A stretch of 64,000 bases of DNA from Warburgia ugandensis (lineage: Eukaryota > Streptophyta > Magnoliopsida > Canellales > Canellaceae). The stretch spans positions 39,187,880 to 39,251,879 of the forward strand of contig CP141132.1 in the NCBI GenBank assembly GCA_035236585.1, read 5' to 3'. The notes below the pieces were generated by a model. The model saw only the letters and a program-made list of their open reading frames with translations. It ran no database searches and was not told where the DNA came from. Each line of letters starts with the position of its first letter. The first letter of the stretch is position 1. Made by a program: the position numbers and the translations under genes. Below, piece by piece: positions 22,704-37,240 of this stretch.

Positions 22704-24866
22704 TGTGATGACCAGGGTTTTTATAAAACTTTTTTAAATTCTTTTTGAAATGGGGGGCCCTATGTTTGAAAACAATTTAGAAAACAAACAGAAAAGTTGT
22801 TTTGCATGAAATTTATTTTAAAACCCCAAGTGTCAACCCTCAACTCACTATTTATTTACTTATAATTTAATATAATTTTTAAATCTTGAAAAACACAAAT
22901 AAAAATTTCATTTTCAAGAAAACCATTTAGAAATAAATTTACTTCTTCAGGTTCCATCAAGTCAATAGCCACACTCCCTATATCATTGCAAATAAGTGCC
23001 AATACACAATATACATATACAGTCCAAGCGTGATTAAAACATATCGTGAACAAAAGATGTCTCAATTAGCTACTTGCTAAATCCATCATCACTCCTATCT
23101 TTTTCTCTTAATATCTAAGGCACCACCAAAACAGTGCAATGCCTTAGCAAGCTAGGCTTAGTAGGCACATGGACATTTAATAATAAGCTAAAAAGATAAA
23201 CATGTAATAAAAGGTCTAAACTTCAAAGTCTCGAAAGCGTGCAATAAACAACTTCCATATACAAACATTTCTAACATGGTTTCCAATAATAATGATAAAT
23301 AATGTGAGATAAATCATTAAAATCACATAAAATGAATCAGTATGACATGCAATAGTACACAATATGAAGGCTCATGAATATATAAATATAGTGTATTTAA
23401 AACTCAAGAATGTCTCAATATAAATATGCTTATGATCAAAGAGGGGCACCCTAACATGCAGGTCCCATGAGTGTGCCATATAATCACGTATTCAGTCATG
23501 ACTCATACCAATCCTCCAAGCATCATAACACTGTGGGTACATAAGAATATGTCTATCCTCGTGTGCTCATAATGATGCATGAAAACACAAAACAACCATA
23601 TGAATGGCCATGTTGTAGTGATAATCAACTCCTCAATCTACTAACTACCACTCCCTATCGAAACTAGAGTGGGAGACTAAGTTTTCGTGACACATGGGAG
23701 AGGATTGGACTTGTAGTGTAGATTGCCCATGACACTACCCTATGAATTTTCCCTTCTATAGGATAGGTGTCTATCATTTGACAAAGTCAGAGGGTTAGTG
23801 GCCAACTCTATATCCCTCTAGCACAATGTCCATTCTGTAAAAGGACCCATAAAAAATCTATAAATTCACTAAAATTGCTCAATATCTTGAAGTCAACAGA
23901 TGAAATAAAATGTATGATGTTCAAAAAATCCCTGAGTACTTATGACTCGCCATCCCAGTGCACTGCCTCTCTCTTGGGGTTACCTCTCAAGGACTAGCTA
24001 GCAAGCCTCCACAGCGAATCTATAGGTAAACTTCAGTGATAAAGCAAATCATTTGATGTCTCAATATATGATAATAATATCATCACAAACTAATGTCTTC
24101 TATGGATAATGAATCATATTTGAAATCATATATTTCCACTATCACTTATGAAATAATTATATTTGTATAATAAAAGTCATACATCCATAGAAACATGAAA
24201 ATCAAAGTTCTTATGCAAAGGTGAAATGTATACATGTTATTGGGTAATAGTCTCTTCAAGGTCATATTGTAATAATACATATACATAATATCCATTATAA
24301 ACATGGAACAATACAATGAAATCTTGATCTTCATAGAAAACATGCTAATATTAAAAATTTTCACCTACATCAAATGAAGAAATCTCCTTTAGGACCTGCA
24401 ACCTCTCTATTCTGTATAGTGTAGTGTATCTGTCAGATCACATGTACCACATATTGTCACTTACTATTCTATATTTATCATTCCAAACATATATCACTTC
24501 AAATCATCCTTAATCTAAATGTTTTGGTGTTCATTCATCTCTAATTATGGATCTAACTTCTTAAATCCTTTCTTTGATCTATAGATCTTGACCATCAATC
24601 ATAGACCATGCTCAAGATTGCTTGATTTCTCTCTTGCCACATCGAGCTGTGCCGCATAAATAGTCCTTTTCTCATCCTAATAGTTAATTTATTGATCTGA
24701 TGGTCAACTCTAACTTGATCTATCAGATTGATGGTTTTAATTACCTCAAAGGCCTAATCTTATTAAATTTGATGTTATTGGGATGATGTAACTATTATAT
24801 TGGTCTAACCATCCATTTTAAGGTTTAACTTAACTTGACTGCATGTATTTTTTAGTTTTCCTATGG
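22704..24866 (-). repeat. Element B 3' LTR, left part
   Basis: Starts TGTGATGACC and is colinear with 37859-39840 throughout (for example 23160-23330 with 38310-38470). It contains the hairpin at 23115-23147. It breaks off near 24866 where element C begins; the rest of this LTR resumes at 33301. Confidence 0.85.
23115..23147 (-). other. Hairpin in element B 3' LTR
   Basis: CTAAGGCA (23115-23122) and TGCCTTAG (23140-23147) pair over 8 bp, about 410 bp from the LTR end. The stem differs from the family-1 hairpins but both arms have changed together. The other B LTR (38260) keeps only the left arm. Confidence 0.7.
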
Positions 24867-27463
24867 TATATTTGACTCTTACTAGCAAGAGAGGTCGATC
24901 CCACAAGAAATGTCACAAATTTATTTATTGAATGGATCTTATTTAAAGTTCTTAACTTAAGCCAATGAGAAATGGGTTTTGAATTAAACTAGAAATTTAA
25001 ACAACATCGAAATGTGAAACATGTGCTAAATTAGAAATTACAACTATAGGAACTTTCTAAAAATAAGAATATTCAATGAAATTAGAAACTTTCCTAACTA
25101 ACATGCATTTAATAAAAGAAACTAATACAAAACTAGAATGAATGAACCTAGGAAACTTAAACTAAGGAAACTTATGAAAAAGGAAACTTTTCTAAACTAA
25201 CACTTTCCCAATTCTAAAACTTCCTAAAAATGAAACTTTCTAAAATTTAAAAGTAAAACTTTTTGAAATTAAACAAAGATTAAAAATTTAACTAAATAAA
25301 GCTAAACTAAGATTAAAAAATCAAACAGAACAAGGCTTAAAGAGAATTTACCCAGGTTCCATTTGCATGATCTTTGGGATGGTGTGCATCGTTCATGGGT
25401 TATAAGATGGCCAAAATTTCTCAATCAATGACTAACTAACATGCAATCTAAGCATGACACTTGACAATCAACCCAAAAATTTAAATGTATTCCTAAGGAA
25501 TTAAGCAAATATGATGAATTGACTACTGGAAACTAAGCATAAACATTGAATGGAAAAATTTTAGATTTTAGAACTTAAGAAACTCAAATCAAACGAAGGA
25601 TGGAAAGCAATTGATCTAGAACCTTTTATGCAACATAACACTCTAGATCTAAAGTACGTGAATACTAGAATCAAGCATAAACAAGAAACTTCAACTAGAT
25701 TTATTGAATCAAAGGTAAAATACACCCAAAATGGTGTTCGTAATACATGTGTGAATCCAAAAATTGCACACTTTTCATGAACTAAAACTTGATTCAAATC
25801 AAAATTAAAACATGTTCCAATGCATTCAATATAATTTAACATGAATGTAAGTGAAACCCAAAAGAGAATCAAGAGAAAAGATGGTTCGAATGATGGGGCT
25901 AGTTTTGGTAAAAATGCCAATAATTAGTTCCAAATTCAAGCATAAAATGTGGAATTCAAGGAAGGAAATCAAGGATTCAAGATCTTTCTTATCTTAGCAG
26001 TCACTATTATAGAATAATTAACTTGGATTTTTTATGAATAAGCAAGAGGAACTATGAAGATTGAAGCAAAGAACTAATGGAAAACAAGGAGGATCTATAA
26101 GTATAAAACTAGAGCAACAAAAGAAGAACAAAACAAACTATGAAAGCAAGGATGGAAAGAAAATTACTAGCCTGGAATTAAAGTGAAAAAATAAAATAAA
26201 ATAATTGAGTTTCTAAAGGAAGAATAGCCCAAAAGAAGTCCATAGTCCAAATCTCCAAAAGATTCCAAGCTAGAGTGCTCCTTTCAAGGTTTTCTCACAA
26301 AACCTCTACTTAAAAAAGAAAAAAAAAAGTGGAATCCATGGGAATCTATAGAGTTTTGGGTTTCTACCTTGATGAGGCTTAGTTAAGAAGGAATAGTAGA
26401 TCTAGATCTAGGGCTTCAATTAGGAAAGTTAGGTGGAGAGATGAAGTAGAGGACTTAGGTAAGCAATGATGTCATGATGGTCGCCATGTAATTAGCAAGG
26501 GTGGAGGCATGACCTTTTTAGGAAGGTGGCATGGAGTTCCTACCCTCCTAATTGGTTGGTGAGTGGTTTATGGAAAAGATGGAAGAAAGGGAAGGAAAAA
26601 ATAGGAAAGATCAAAAAGATCTAGGCTTTTGAAGTGCATTGATTTGAATAAGATCTAGGGGTTTCCTTAATAGGAAACCCCTAAGATGTTACCTAAGCAA
26701 GTGGGAGGCACTAATTTTTTTAGGAAGGTGCTTCCCTCCTTAAGCCAAAAAACTGAAACCCTAGGTTGGTAGGGGAAAAGAGTAAAATAAAAAAAGGAAT
26801 GAAAATAGAAAGTGGGAATTCTCTCTTGATTGGTCCACCTATGCATGATCATCTTACCTTTTACAAATATGTCTCAAAACCTTCCAATTATCCCTTGAAA
26901 TCAACTTTTAGCTTGATATAATAATGTGACTCAATGTGCAATGGTTCCCATGTAGATTTATGGCTCATTCCTTGGTGGATTGAGTGGTTAACATCCTTTC
27001 CTTAAATGGCTTGACTTTTTTAGGTTTCCTAGTTAGATTAAGAAACATCATGCATGGCTCCAATTCTTGTGCAAAGTGGTAGAAATGTATGGACTTTTGC
27101 ATGGACCATTTTAATCACCTTTGATGATTCTTCAACCTTAATCTAGCTTTTGAAATGCTAGAAATGGCCTTAGCTCTCTCTCCTTTGATCTTGATCTTCA
27201 ATTCTCATCTTGATTAATTTCACCCTTTGGATCACCTTCTTAATAACTACAAAATATGAAAGACCCTAATTAAGTCTAGAAAAATCATGATGATTAACAT
27301 ACTTACTCTAGATTAGCTTTTGACCTTGCAAAATGTAAACTTTTGAATTATTAGGCCAAAAATGTATGTGTTACAAATTCTTGAAAAAACCCTAAAATAG
27401 CACTATTTTATAACACATGAGCTACTAATTGAATACTTTTTATACAAAATCAAATACTTATCA
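24867..27463 (-). repeat. Element C 3' LTR
   Basis: Shares with 31680-33300 the start block 'gaggtcgatccca', the 'gaatgatggggctagtt' block (25890 and 32687) and the long end block from 'catgcatggctcc' to 'aaatactta'. Compared with copy 31617-33300 it keeps about 1 kb more in the middle (25925-26925). The first 60 bp or so seen in the other copies before 'gaggtcgatccc' is missing here. Short frames have no domain. Confidence 0.7.
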
Positions 27464-30400
27464 CACCCCCAACCAATATTTTGCTAGACTTAAGAAAAAC
27501 ATGCAAAAAATCATGAGAACGGAAGTGGTTATTGTTTTCGTAGGTACTAACAATTACACTTAGCATGTATAACAAGCCCTTAATCCCTACTTTACCAGTA
27601 GTGGACAAGTTAAGCCTCATGAGAGTTTGTAGTGAATATACCTACAAAATTTTATAAGGCCAAGTCCTTTTATTTTTCTCATAGAATTCTCATCTTTTAA
27701 CACTCTACTAACTTTAATAACTGAATAAAGATGAATGAAAAATTCTATAAGTTTACAAGCTACATAAGTGAGGACTTCGAAACAAATATGCTTATATTCT
27801 GTTGGAATGATGTCTTGACGTCAAATCCTCACAAGTATATACTTAGAAATGAAGCTCTCAAAGGTGTTAAACAAATTTCTCTCTTTTAAGCACAGATAAG
27901 ATAAAGAATTATGTTCCCTAAGAATGGATGCCATTACCAAGACCAATTGGAGTAGTTCACCTCAATTTTTACCTATTTATATCCTCATTACTGCTATCTT
28001 GCATCTTAAGGTCAATAGGTCTTTAGATAGGACAAAACATGGGCTTGAGGATAGTTCTAAAAGAAAAGGTAAAGGGATTCAAAGGGTCAAATTTGAGTAG
28101 AGTTCTTCTATGAATATTTATTTCAATAACTTCATGTTTGATTACATTGAAAGGAATATCTTTTTTTTCTTTCTCTTCACTTTTCACTAGTTCTCTTTCC
28201 TTTTTCAATCTTTTTTTTTTTTTTTACTTTTTTTTTTCTTATATTTCTTTTCTTTGAGGAAAAGGGTTTCTTATGTAAAACACTTGTGATATTTTTCATT
28301 TTTTTGAATTTTATCCTTCTTCTACTTTTTCTACCATCTCAACACATCTTTGAATGATAGGTAATGGATATTGCAACTGAGTTTCTAGGTCAAGATAAAT
28401 GGGGTTTTGAAAATAAAAGGCTTACCAAGAGGCTAAAAGGGTCTAAATAGTGGTATAATATACTAGTAGGCTTTATATATTTAGGCTGAAACAAGGATGT
28501 CCTATATCATTTCTTAGGTTTCTTAAAAACTATCAAAGTCAATAAATATTCAGGAAAGAAGGTTAATGCTTCTTTTAGTCCCTAAAAATTTACCAAAACA
28601 AAGAACATTGAAGAAAATATAGATCTAGATATATCCCTCTAAAAGATGATGGTCTCTATAACTCACAAGGTATGTAGGTTCCCACTGATTTCTTAAGGGT
28701 CTTTGAGTGATAACCATCTATTAGCCTAGACTATGTACTATGTGTATGTATATTTCAAACATTTAACTTTCATAAAATACTTCAAGATATGAATAAGATG
28801 ACAAATTAACCAAATGCATTTCTATTAAGAAGTTAAGTAGTGAAAATACTATAGTTTTGATGGCTCAATTTACCTCATAGTAAAGGAATTTGGACCTTAA
28901 AAACTCAAAATTTTTTTTTTGTTTTAAGAAAACTTAGAAATCTCATTGACATCTACACCCCCAACCTGACCTAAACATTGCCCCTAATGTTTGAAAACAT
29001 AGGACTTCTATGATAAATGGGTAATGTAGAATAATGAGACTCTCTAGTTGCCTCCTAGTGAGTGTTAAGTTTAATGCATTCGGCCAACCTAGATTAAATA
29101 ATCTACTCTAGACCTATAATTAACCTAATCATGATCCTAACAATGGAGAAATTTCTTACTCCAAGGAAAAACTTTAGGGTAGTCAATATACATGTTCCAC
29201 CTCAAAATTTATGGTGGTGATAGCTATTTGATATATTATACACCATGATTTTAAATTTGTAGGACCACTTCAAGATGAATGGCCCCATTTTTATTGAATT
29301 TAGGGATGATATTGACCATAAGTACATATTTTTCCTCCTTCACCCTTACATTTTCCTAAAATTGGGGATTGACTCTTCGTTTCCCTAAAAGGATGTTCTT
29401 ATTTTTTTGGGGGCAAAGTAATAGTGGGGCGTAAATGCTTATTAACTTTTAATGTCTACCCTAGAGTTGGTTGATGTTGAACTAGAACATCAAATGATTC
29501 TTCTTCTTCCTATTCTGCAAGCACAGGTAAGATTTTGATTGCTCCAACTTCATTATCTAGTGTTTGCTCAAATAAAGTTTGTAGGTCTTAATTGGGTACA
29601 TCTTCTACACTATATGGATCAAAATAAATTTCATAAAGTGGAGGGATTTCTACTTGGTCATGCCATTGAGAAGTGTCTACTAATGGCTTAGTGTCTAAAT
29701 ATTCATTCTCTTGATCAATGGATGTCTCGTCATCATAATCATAAAAAGTATCATGCATGACTCAAGTGGGTATGAGTTGGTAGATTCTAAGGATGGTTGA
29801 AAATCTTGAGGTCAAAAATGAACATATAGTATTTCTATCCTTGTAATTCTATCAAGTGTTTTCTCATCATCCTCCCTAATTTGTTTCATTTACTTAGTCC
29901 ATTGTATAATGTCAGCACACATTTGCTAATGATTATTTTGACTTGTATGGTTGTCCCTGGGGTGGAACCATGATGGTTGTCCCTGATATTCTTAAAAGTC
30001 ATGGTAGGGTTGAGTAGGGTGGGACCATGATGGTTCTTCCTAATAATTCTCATACCATAGTTGTTCATGATGCCTAACCCATCCATTATAATCTTGACAG
30101 TCTATCTCATGGTAATAGTGATTGCTAGGTTTAGGGAATGCACTAGGTGCATCCACTTACTCTAGATAGTATATATTGTAGGTGGAGCTTGATGTCCATA
30201 AACAAGTGGGATATATTTGATAAAAATAGGTGTAGTCATTATTGTATAGAGGCTGTTGAAATGACTCAGTATCTTACCTAAAAGCATTTAAAGTATACAT
30301 TAGACTTTCCATCCTATTCGTTGTATCGCCATTCTAACAAATGTATTAGAGAAATGAGGTTCATACGTAGGTTATGTCTCATACATATCTTCACAACCTA

Positions 30401-31616
30401 AGGCACTAGGAGAAAAATGCTATGAAAGTGGTGGTTGACTATTCCCTGCTTGGTAGGCCATTGTACTTAACTTTATATACAATGAAACAAGTTGGTGCTT
30501 ACAACAAATGTGTACTTCTTTTATTTATGAAAATTAAAGGAAAACCCTAACTACATGATGCAACCTAACTAAATGAAGATCCTAACTCTAAATGATGCAC
30601 AATCAATCCTAATGGATCACTAATGAGCTATATTAATATTCTTTGTTAATCTACTGGGTTGTAGCTCTTAGACTTGGATCTAAATAGCTCTACCTTTTAT
30701 CTAGACTCAACTATTGCTTACTAGTTAGGTTTGGCTCTAAAGTGTTCAATACAATTCTCATGGAAGGAGGCATTTAGACCTCAACAACCATCAACGAAAG
30801 GCGTGGGAAAATCACTTAGATTTTGGATTCCCACTATAACAATGATGTTCACGAGTCACTGGAATGACAATAGATCTCCTTTTAAAAGGGTCCTATACGC
30901 TCAAAACCCTAAGTCTCTTGCTACTTAATTTTAAATTAATCTGTAAGGGCTAGGATCGCAAGCATACAAAGATCAAATTAATTACCTAGATGGGCCAAGG
31001 ATCTAATGAGGAAATCCTATCATTAACTTATGAGATTTCTTGTGGGGCCCTTACTATCAATGTGTTTCATCCACTATAAAGCAATAAAAGAACAGTGCAA
31101 GTATAAGTATCTAACCAAGTGTTAGATAGGTGCACAATTAATGCAACAACACTAAGTAAGATGCAACAATTTTAATGAATGACGTTAATCTATATCAATT
31201 ACACTACCAACCCATATACAAATTATACTAATTGTAACTACACTATGAAAATAAAAGAGAGTGTAAAAGGCTTATAGTGAGGTTTATAATAAAGATCAAG
31301 TGTGGGCCACCATGCCCTACACTTGCCTTGTATTATTATAATCCATTTAAAATTGAATAAAAATATTGTAGGTTACAATGGGGTCTCCATACAAGTTTGC
31401 TCAAAAAGAAAAACCTTAATCTGGGAAAGTAATAAAATTTGATAAAGCTTTCGCATATAGGATCGCCACCACTCCTTTTACCAAATTCCCCTTGCACAAA
31501 ACAAGAAGATGGTCAAATTTTGAGGAATTAGAAAATTATGCAAGAATAATGTAAAAACACTAATCTAATGCAACCTAAAACTAAGACTAAGGATAAACAA
31601 TCTAAATAAAGATCCA
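27464..31616 (-). other. Element C internal region, no readable genes
   Basis: This 4.15 kb begins (reverse sense, 3' end) with a polypurine tract 27464-27476. Sequence near 28960 (cacccccaacct) and 29040-29070 (gttgcctcctagtgagtg) resembles conserved non-coding blocks commonly found in reverse copies of Tat/Athila elements. T-rich runs occur at 28160-28250 and 28910-28920. All frames are short and no gag or pol motif could be recognised. Confidence 0.5.
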
Positions 31617-33300
31617 ACCACTAAAACTTGGTGTAGCTTTGAAATTACTCACAAACACATGAATCAAAGTAATAATTACAAGTGATAGAGGTCGATCCCA
31701 TGAGAAATCTCACAAATTTGTATGTTGGATGGATCTTATTTTAAGTGCTTAACATTGGCCAAAGAGAAATGGATTTTGAATTAAATGAGGAATTTAAACA
31801 ACACGGAATAGGAAGCATGCACTAAATTAAAAACTACAACTAAAGGAAACTTTCTAAAAATAAAGATATTCAATAAAATTAGAAAATTTTCTCACTAACA
31901 TGCATTCAATAAAAGAAACTAATGAAAAAGTAGAATGAATGAATGTAGGAAAATTAAACTAAGGAAACTTACTAAAAAGCAAAGTTTCCTAAACTAACAC
32001 TTTCCAAATTATAAACCTTCCTAAAAATGAAAATTTCTAAATTCAAAAAGGAAAATTTTTAAAACCAAACTAAGATGCAGTCAATTAACTAAATTAAGAT
32101 AAACTAAGATTAAACAATCAAACCTACAAGGCTTAAAGAGAATTTACCCAAGTTCCATGTGCATAATCCATGGGATGGTGCGCATGGTTCACTGGTTACA
32201 AGGTGATCAAAATTGCTGAATCAAATACTAACTAACATAAAATCTAATGATGGTAATTAATAATCAAATAAAAAACTAAAAGGGTTCCTAAGGAATCAAG
32301 GAAATATGATGAATTGATTGCTAGAAACTAAGCATGAACTATGAATGGAAAATTTTCAAATTTCAAGCACTTAATAAACTCAAATCAAACCAAGCATGGA
32401 AAGCAATTGAACTACTACTTTTCATGAAAGATAACACAAAATCTGATGTACTTTGATATTGGAATCAATCATAAAAACAAACTTCGAATATCTTTATTTA
32501 ATCAAAGGTAAAATGCACCTAAAAAGCTGTGCATAGTACATATGTGTGAATCCAAACATTGCACACTTTTCACGAACTAAAACTTGAATGAAATCAAAGA
32601 TAAAATAGATTCCAATGCTCTTGAAATAATCTAAGATGACATGTAAGTGAAACTCAAAAGAGAATCAAGAGAAAAGACAACTAGAATGATGGGGCTAGTT
32701 AAGGCAAAAATGCCCAGAACTAGGGCTCCAATTGTGTGACTCCATGTGGCATAGCTCCCATGTGGCGTTATGGCTCACTTTGATGTCTCATTCCTTAGTG
32801 GCTTGAGTAGCTAACATCTTTTCTTTAAATGGCTTGACTTCTTTATGTTTCCTAGTTTGACTAGGAAACTTCATGCATGGCTCCAATTCTTATGCAAAGT
32901 GGTGGAAATGTATGACCTTTTGCATGGACTATTTAAATCACCTTTGATGATTGCCAATGAATCTTTTGTTTGCCCTAGGATGGTCTTGAACCTTGATCTA
33001 GCTATTCAAATATTGAAACTGTCCTCAACTCTCTCTCCTTTGATCATGATCTTCAATTCTCATCTCGATTAGTCTCAACCTTTGCATCACCTTCTCAACA
33101 ACTACAAAAGATGAAAAACCATAATTAAATACTAAAAACTCATGATGATTAACATACTTACTTTGTATTGGATTCCAACCATGTAAAATAGCAAACCTTT
33201 GAAATATTAGGTAAAAAAATGCATGTGTTACAAATTTTTTTAAAAACTTAAAATAATATTGTATTATATAGCACATAGGCTACTAATTGGGTACTTTTAT
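31617..33300 (-). repeat. Element C 5' LTR with internal deletion
   Basis: Colinear with 24880-27463 but lacking about 1 kb between 32710 and 32735. Its first 60 bp (31617-31685) also match 41597-41650, so those bases belong to the LTR. The right end 'aaatacttatta' corresponds to 'aaatacttatca' at 27463. Confidence 0.7.
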
Positions 33301-34395
33301 ACAAAATTAAATACTTATTAATTAATTAATTTACACTACTAGGGCATCTAATTAATCAATTCCTAAGGTTTGATCACTTTTGATTTAATAGATCTAAGCC
33401 ATTCCAAGATTTTTAGATTTTAATCAATTCAAGATGTGCACTGATCTAAATTTTAATTATATAATTTGGTCTGTATCATTGTGACAATTCCAATGGATGT
33501 CTTCGATCAAAATTTTGATTTGTAAAGCCTCTTGAATTGAAGATTTTTTTTTTCAAATTAAAACAAACAATACATATTAAATTGGGTTAAAATAAAATAG
33601 AAAATAGTGTCACCATGATGAACCTTACATGTCATGATCAATAGGGAGGAGAGAAATTTGGAGAGGCTCATGTGGGTTCACTTGTGGGAGATTGGATGGA
33701 GGGGTTCATTGATAAACTACAATAGTGCCAACAAAAGAGGTCTCCATAGATGGAGAATGCATCAGCAGTAGTGGTGCCAATTGAGTGGCGCATGGCTTAA
33801 TGAATCCGTCCCTACCTTTGCTGCGGCATTGTCGAATTGGGCGCTGACCAAGCAAAGCCCAATGCAGGCATTGTAGATGGAGGAAGGAGAGGAGGGAGAG
33901 AGTGAAGAGAAAGAAGGAGAAAGGGGAGAGAAAAGAGAGAGAGAGAGTGCAATATGGGGAAAGAGGGAGAGTGAATGTGCATAGGGAAATGAACATTGAA
34001 AGCTAATTTCTAATTTTTTCATTTATAACGATTACTTACAATTAATGAGGTAATTATTTTGTAAAAGTTTAAACCTTGCATTTATGATTGCTTACTTGCT
34101 CCCTAATTATGTGTCATAATAGGTGGGCCCACATATAGTCAATTAACTATCTTGCTATCTAAGTAGTTTTAATTAAAATAATTATAACATTTTTGTCCAA
34201 ACTCTCATTTTAGCATACTTAGTGTCACTGGATTTGTTCTTTTGAGTAGATTAATAATATTGATGTTTCAATGGTTAATTTCATGTCTTCCATTAAGTAT
34301 CCTTAAAAATCAAAATCTTGGGAATTAAATTTTGTGTTTCTCCTTTTCAATTCCATCTCTTCACATTAAATGAATTAAAAATTAGTGGTTTTACA
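33301..34395 (-). repeat. Element B 3' LTR, right part
   Basis: Continuation of 22704-24866 after element C. The stretch 33860-34395 matches 39845-40302 closely (GA-rich block, 'taacgattac', 'ttttagcatactta', end in 'ttaca'). It is followed by a reverse polypurine tract (34396-34412), marking the 3' end of the internal region. The short reverse frames over the GA-rich block are composition artefacts. Confidence 0.8.
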
Positions 34396-37240
34396 TCCTT
34401 TCCCCCTTATTGAAATTTCCTCTTCTCATCATAAATTTAAGTTCTCATGCTCCTTAACACTCATAGGACTCCCAACTACAAGATCCTAACACTCATAGCA
34501 TTTATTAATGTAGCTTTTCTATCTCCTTTGGGCAGTAAAATTGCTTCAATTGTGCACTCTGGTAATCTGCCTTTACTTGTTAATAATCATACTTACTCTA
34601 CTCTCTTTTCCTATGTAGGTATGTCTTTACGTTTTTATACCCAACCTCACAATTCTCATTTATTATTTCATGCTTCCTCTACAATTATTAGGTATCATAG
34701 TCATTTTGTTGTTCATAATTGATTAAGTATGATCCTCCTTTTTTCCTCATCTCATTCTTAATTACTAACATAATGTTATTCCTATTCTTTTGTTTACTTA
34801 ATTTTTCCCATCATGGCCAATATTTTTAAGTTAATGTCAAACAATTGGTTTCAAGCGAAGATTTAAGGTCAACAAATTTCATCATTAGGTTTATACCAAT
34901 ACTCTTCATATCCTCATGTACATGTGTGTGTATTAAACTCCATACCTTTAAATGGTTATCTAAAATTTCTACTAGAATACTCATTCTATAATATTACACT
35001 ATAGTGTGCTTTATCAGGGACCTATACTACTCTCATGGTAGTACTATTAGTTAAAGTCAAGTTTCTTGATTTTCTTAAAATATGTCAACCTTCATAGTCA
35101 TCATTTGTTCTCTCATCTATCAGTATTACTTATCTCAATCCCCTTTATACTTCATATCTAGATAACTAACATTCACTTGTTTAATTGTGCAACTATTTTG
35201 AACGTTATTCATAAATGATTCCATATTATCTTATATTTATATCATTAATATCTCCAAATCTCTATGACAATGCTCAAAATGTCAATTTGCTACTTGAATA
35301 GGATTTACTGAAATTACAAGAGATTAACTTTCTCTCATCTTCTTCGTTGGTGTTTCTTCTTAATTTGAATTGATAATATGTCAAACATTGCTACATACAC
35401 TATTGCACTTCATTTATACTATATGGCATAACCATCTCGACTGTTTGAACCTTCTTATTCCTCCTAATGAATCCATATAATCTGACTAGTGTCCATATAA
35501 GATTTTCTTGTTTCAATTTGTACATTATCACTTTCTATACTTTTTACTAGTTTCACTATAATTTGTTTCTTTAAAGTAATATGCTCATAATGTTGACTTC
35601 TTTTAACCAAAAACCTACGCACAAGCTTTTTCTAATGTTTCCCCTAACTTTTCATACCTATCTTAGGGCATTGTTTGCAATTATAATCACAAGTCTATAA
35701 ATTGATGGTTTGACTCTTTGATTCATAATATCCATGACTTTGATGAAATATTTCTTAATTTAATGAATGTTAATGTCATCTTTGAGATGTCTTTCATTGC
35801 TTTCGACCATTGAAAATATTCAGGCTGATTGAAACAAATCAAGTAGGTTATGCATCTTGGATAAAATATTTATGCTAAAATAGAGAATCCTTTATTCATC
35901 TCCTTCTAACTATAATTGTTCGTGCACCTTAACAATTTGTGGTATCTAATAGATTCCAGCTTCCTCAATCCATTTAATTGTTTCTCAAGACTTCAAATTT
36001 GTACTTGTCATGAATGTGAACTTCTTATGATAGAACTAATCCTCATATATTACTTTCACTATGACTACCTTTCTCATAGATTGATTCTACTAATTATTTA
36101 AAACATTCCACTTAATCTAAGATTTCAGTCATTAATCACTTTCAATCAAAGAATGCATTCTATTTATTAACTCAATCTCCTTCAACTCAAGTATAAGATC
36201 TCTTAAACTTGACCCCACTATTTTCTTTCATTGACCTTCCATCACTCTTTCTGAACTACTATATATGATTTCATACGAGTACATAATGCTTTCAGCCAAA
36301 AGATAATGAAGTGATTAAGTCAAATGACTCTATATTGCCATCTTTATATATCTTCATTCTCACCATTAAGTTTCTTATATCTAATAATTGTTTCTTGATC
36401 ACATTTTCCAAAAGTTGTTATTATAGTTCATTTGTGATTCTAGATCAATTTTCTTAGTAACATTCTGACTTAACTCCTCCTAGTCTTTAAATATCACATG
36501 TCAAATTTGCTATTTTATCTAACCACTTATAATGACTTTCATCATGTGTCAATCTCATTAGTACTCTTTCCCTTTAATCAACATCTTGTTTAGTCCAAAA
36601 TATGTGATTGATATTGTATCTTGGCTTATCACCAAGGTTGATTATGCTTTATAAACTATACACATTCATACAAGTCCTTTCACAGCTATTCTTATTTAGA
36701 TTCTTATTTACCTTTCACTAATAAAAACATCTGTAATTTAAGTATGATTCTAATGTTATAACAAGGATTTTCTAGAGGTTTGAGCCTTTTCTCATTGATC
36801 ATAGGCTAAGAGTATTTCTTTGTATTAGTTTAGGAATATTTATACACTGTGTGATAATTATTTATTGATTACATAGAACTTGAGTCCAGCAAAATTTGAC
36901 AATCCTATCTCAAACAATAGATGTACTTCCACATGATGGTTTTATGATTTTCTTACAATAGTATACTCAAGTCACCAATTAATTATTTCATTTTTCTACC
37001 TTATATTACTACATGAAATAGCCTACACATATCCAATTCCATCAATTAAGTAGAATAACACATCATAGGCCAGACCCTTTCATCATAACAACATCAGAGT
37101 CTTCTACACTCTTATAAGATAATCATAACACTTTTTAATAAATAATTCATTCTTGTTCAGAATATATACAGTATTCATATCATATTCAAACTTGTGCATG
37201 TTTGAAAGTGATGGCTAAGACGTACTTGTGACTATGTGAA
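34396..37240 (-). pseudogene. Element B pol region, heavily decayed
   Basis: By position this is where protease, RT, RNase H and integrase of element B must have been. It starts on the reverse strand after the gag remnant and ends in a polypurine tract at 34396-34412 (forward 'tcctttcccccttattg'). No motif is readable with confidence and all frames are short, as expected for an old copy. The assignment rests on position between gag and the 3' LTR. Confidence 0.5.

Larger units (their letters stand above)
24867..33300 (-). mobile_element. Element C: Tat/Athila-like LTR element, decayed
   Basis: Reverse-strand element nested in the element B 3' LTR. Two related LTRs (24867-27463 and 31617-33300) enclose about 4.15 kb of internal sequence. 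The junction at 27463 reads, on the reverse strand, GGTTGGGGGTG followed by TGATAAGTATTTG, the polypurine tract and LTR start usual in Tat/Athila/Ogre elements. I saw no pol motif in the internal part. Exact ends and target duplication are unclear because both outer borders are altered. Confidence 0.65.

Noticed and set aside
33706-34022. Overlapping reverse frames of 86 and 96 codons
   Set aside because: Produced by a GA-rich block of the element B LTR; no conserved protein.
34447-34722. 91-codon forward frame
   Set aside because: Opposite to the decayed pol of element B, with no domain or start context; chance frame.
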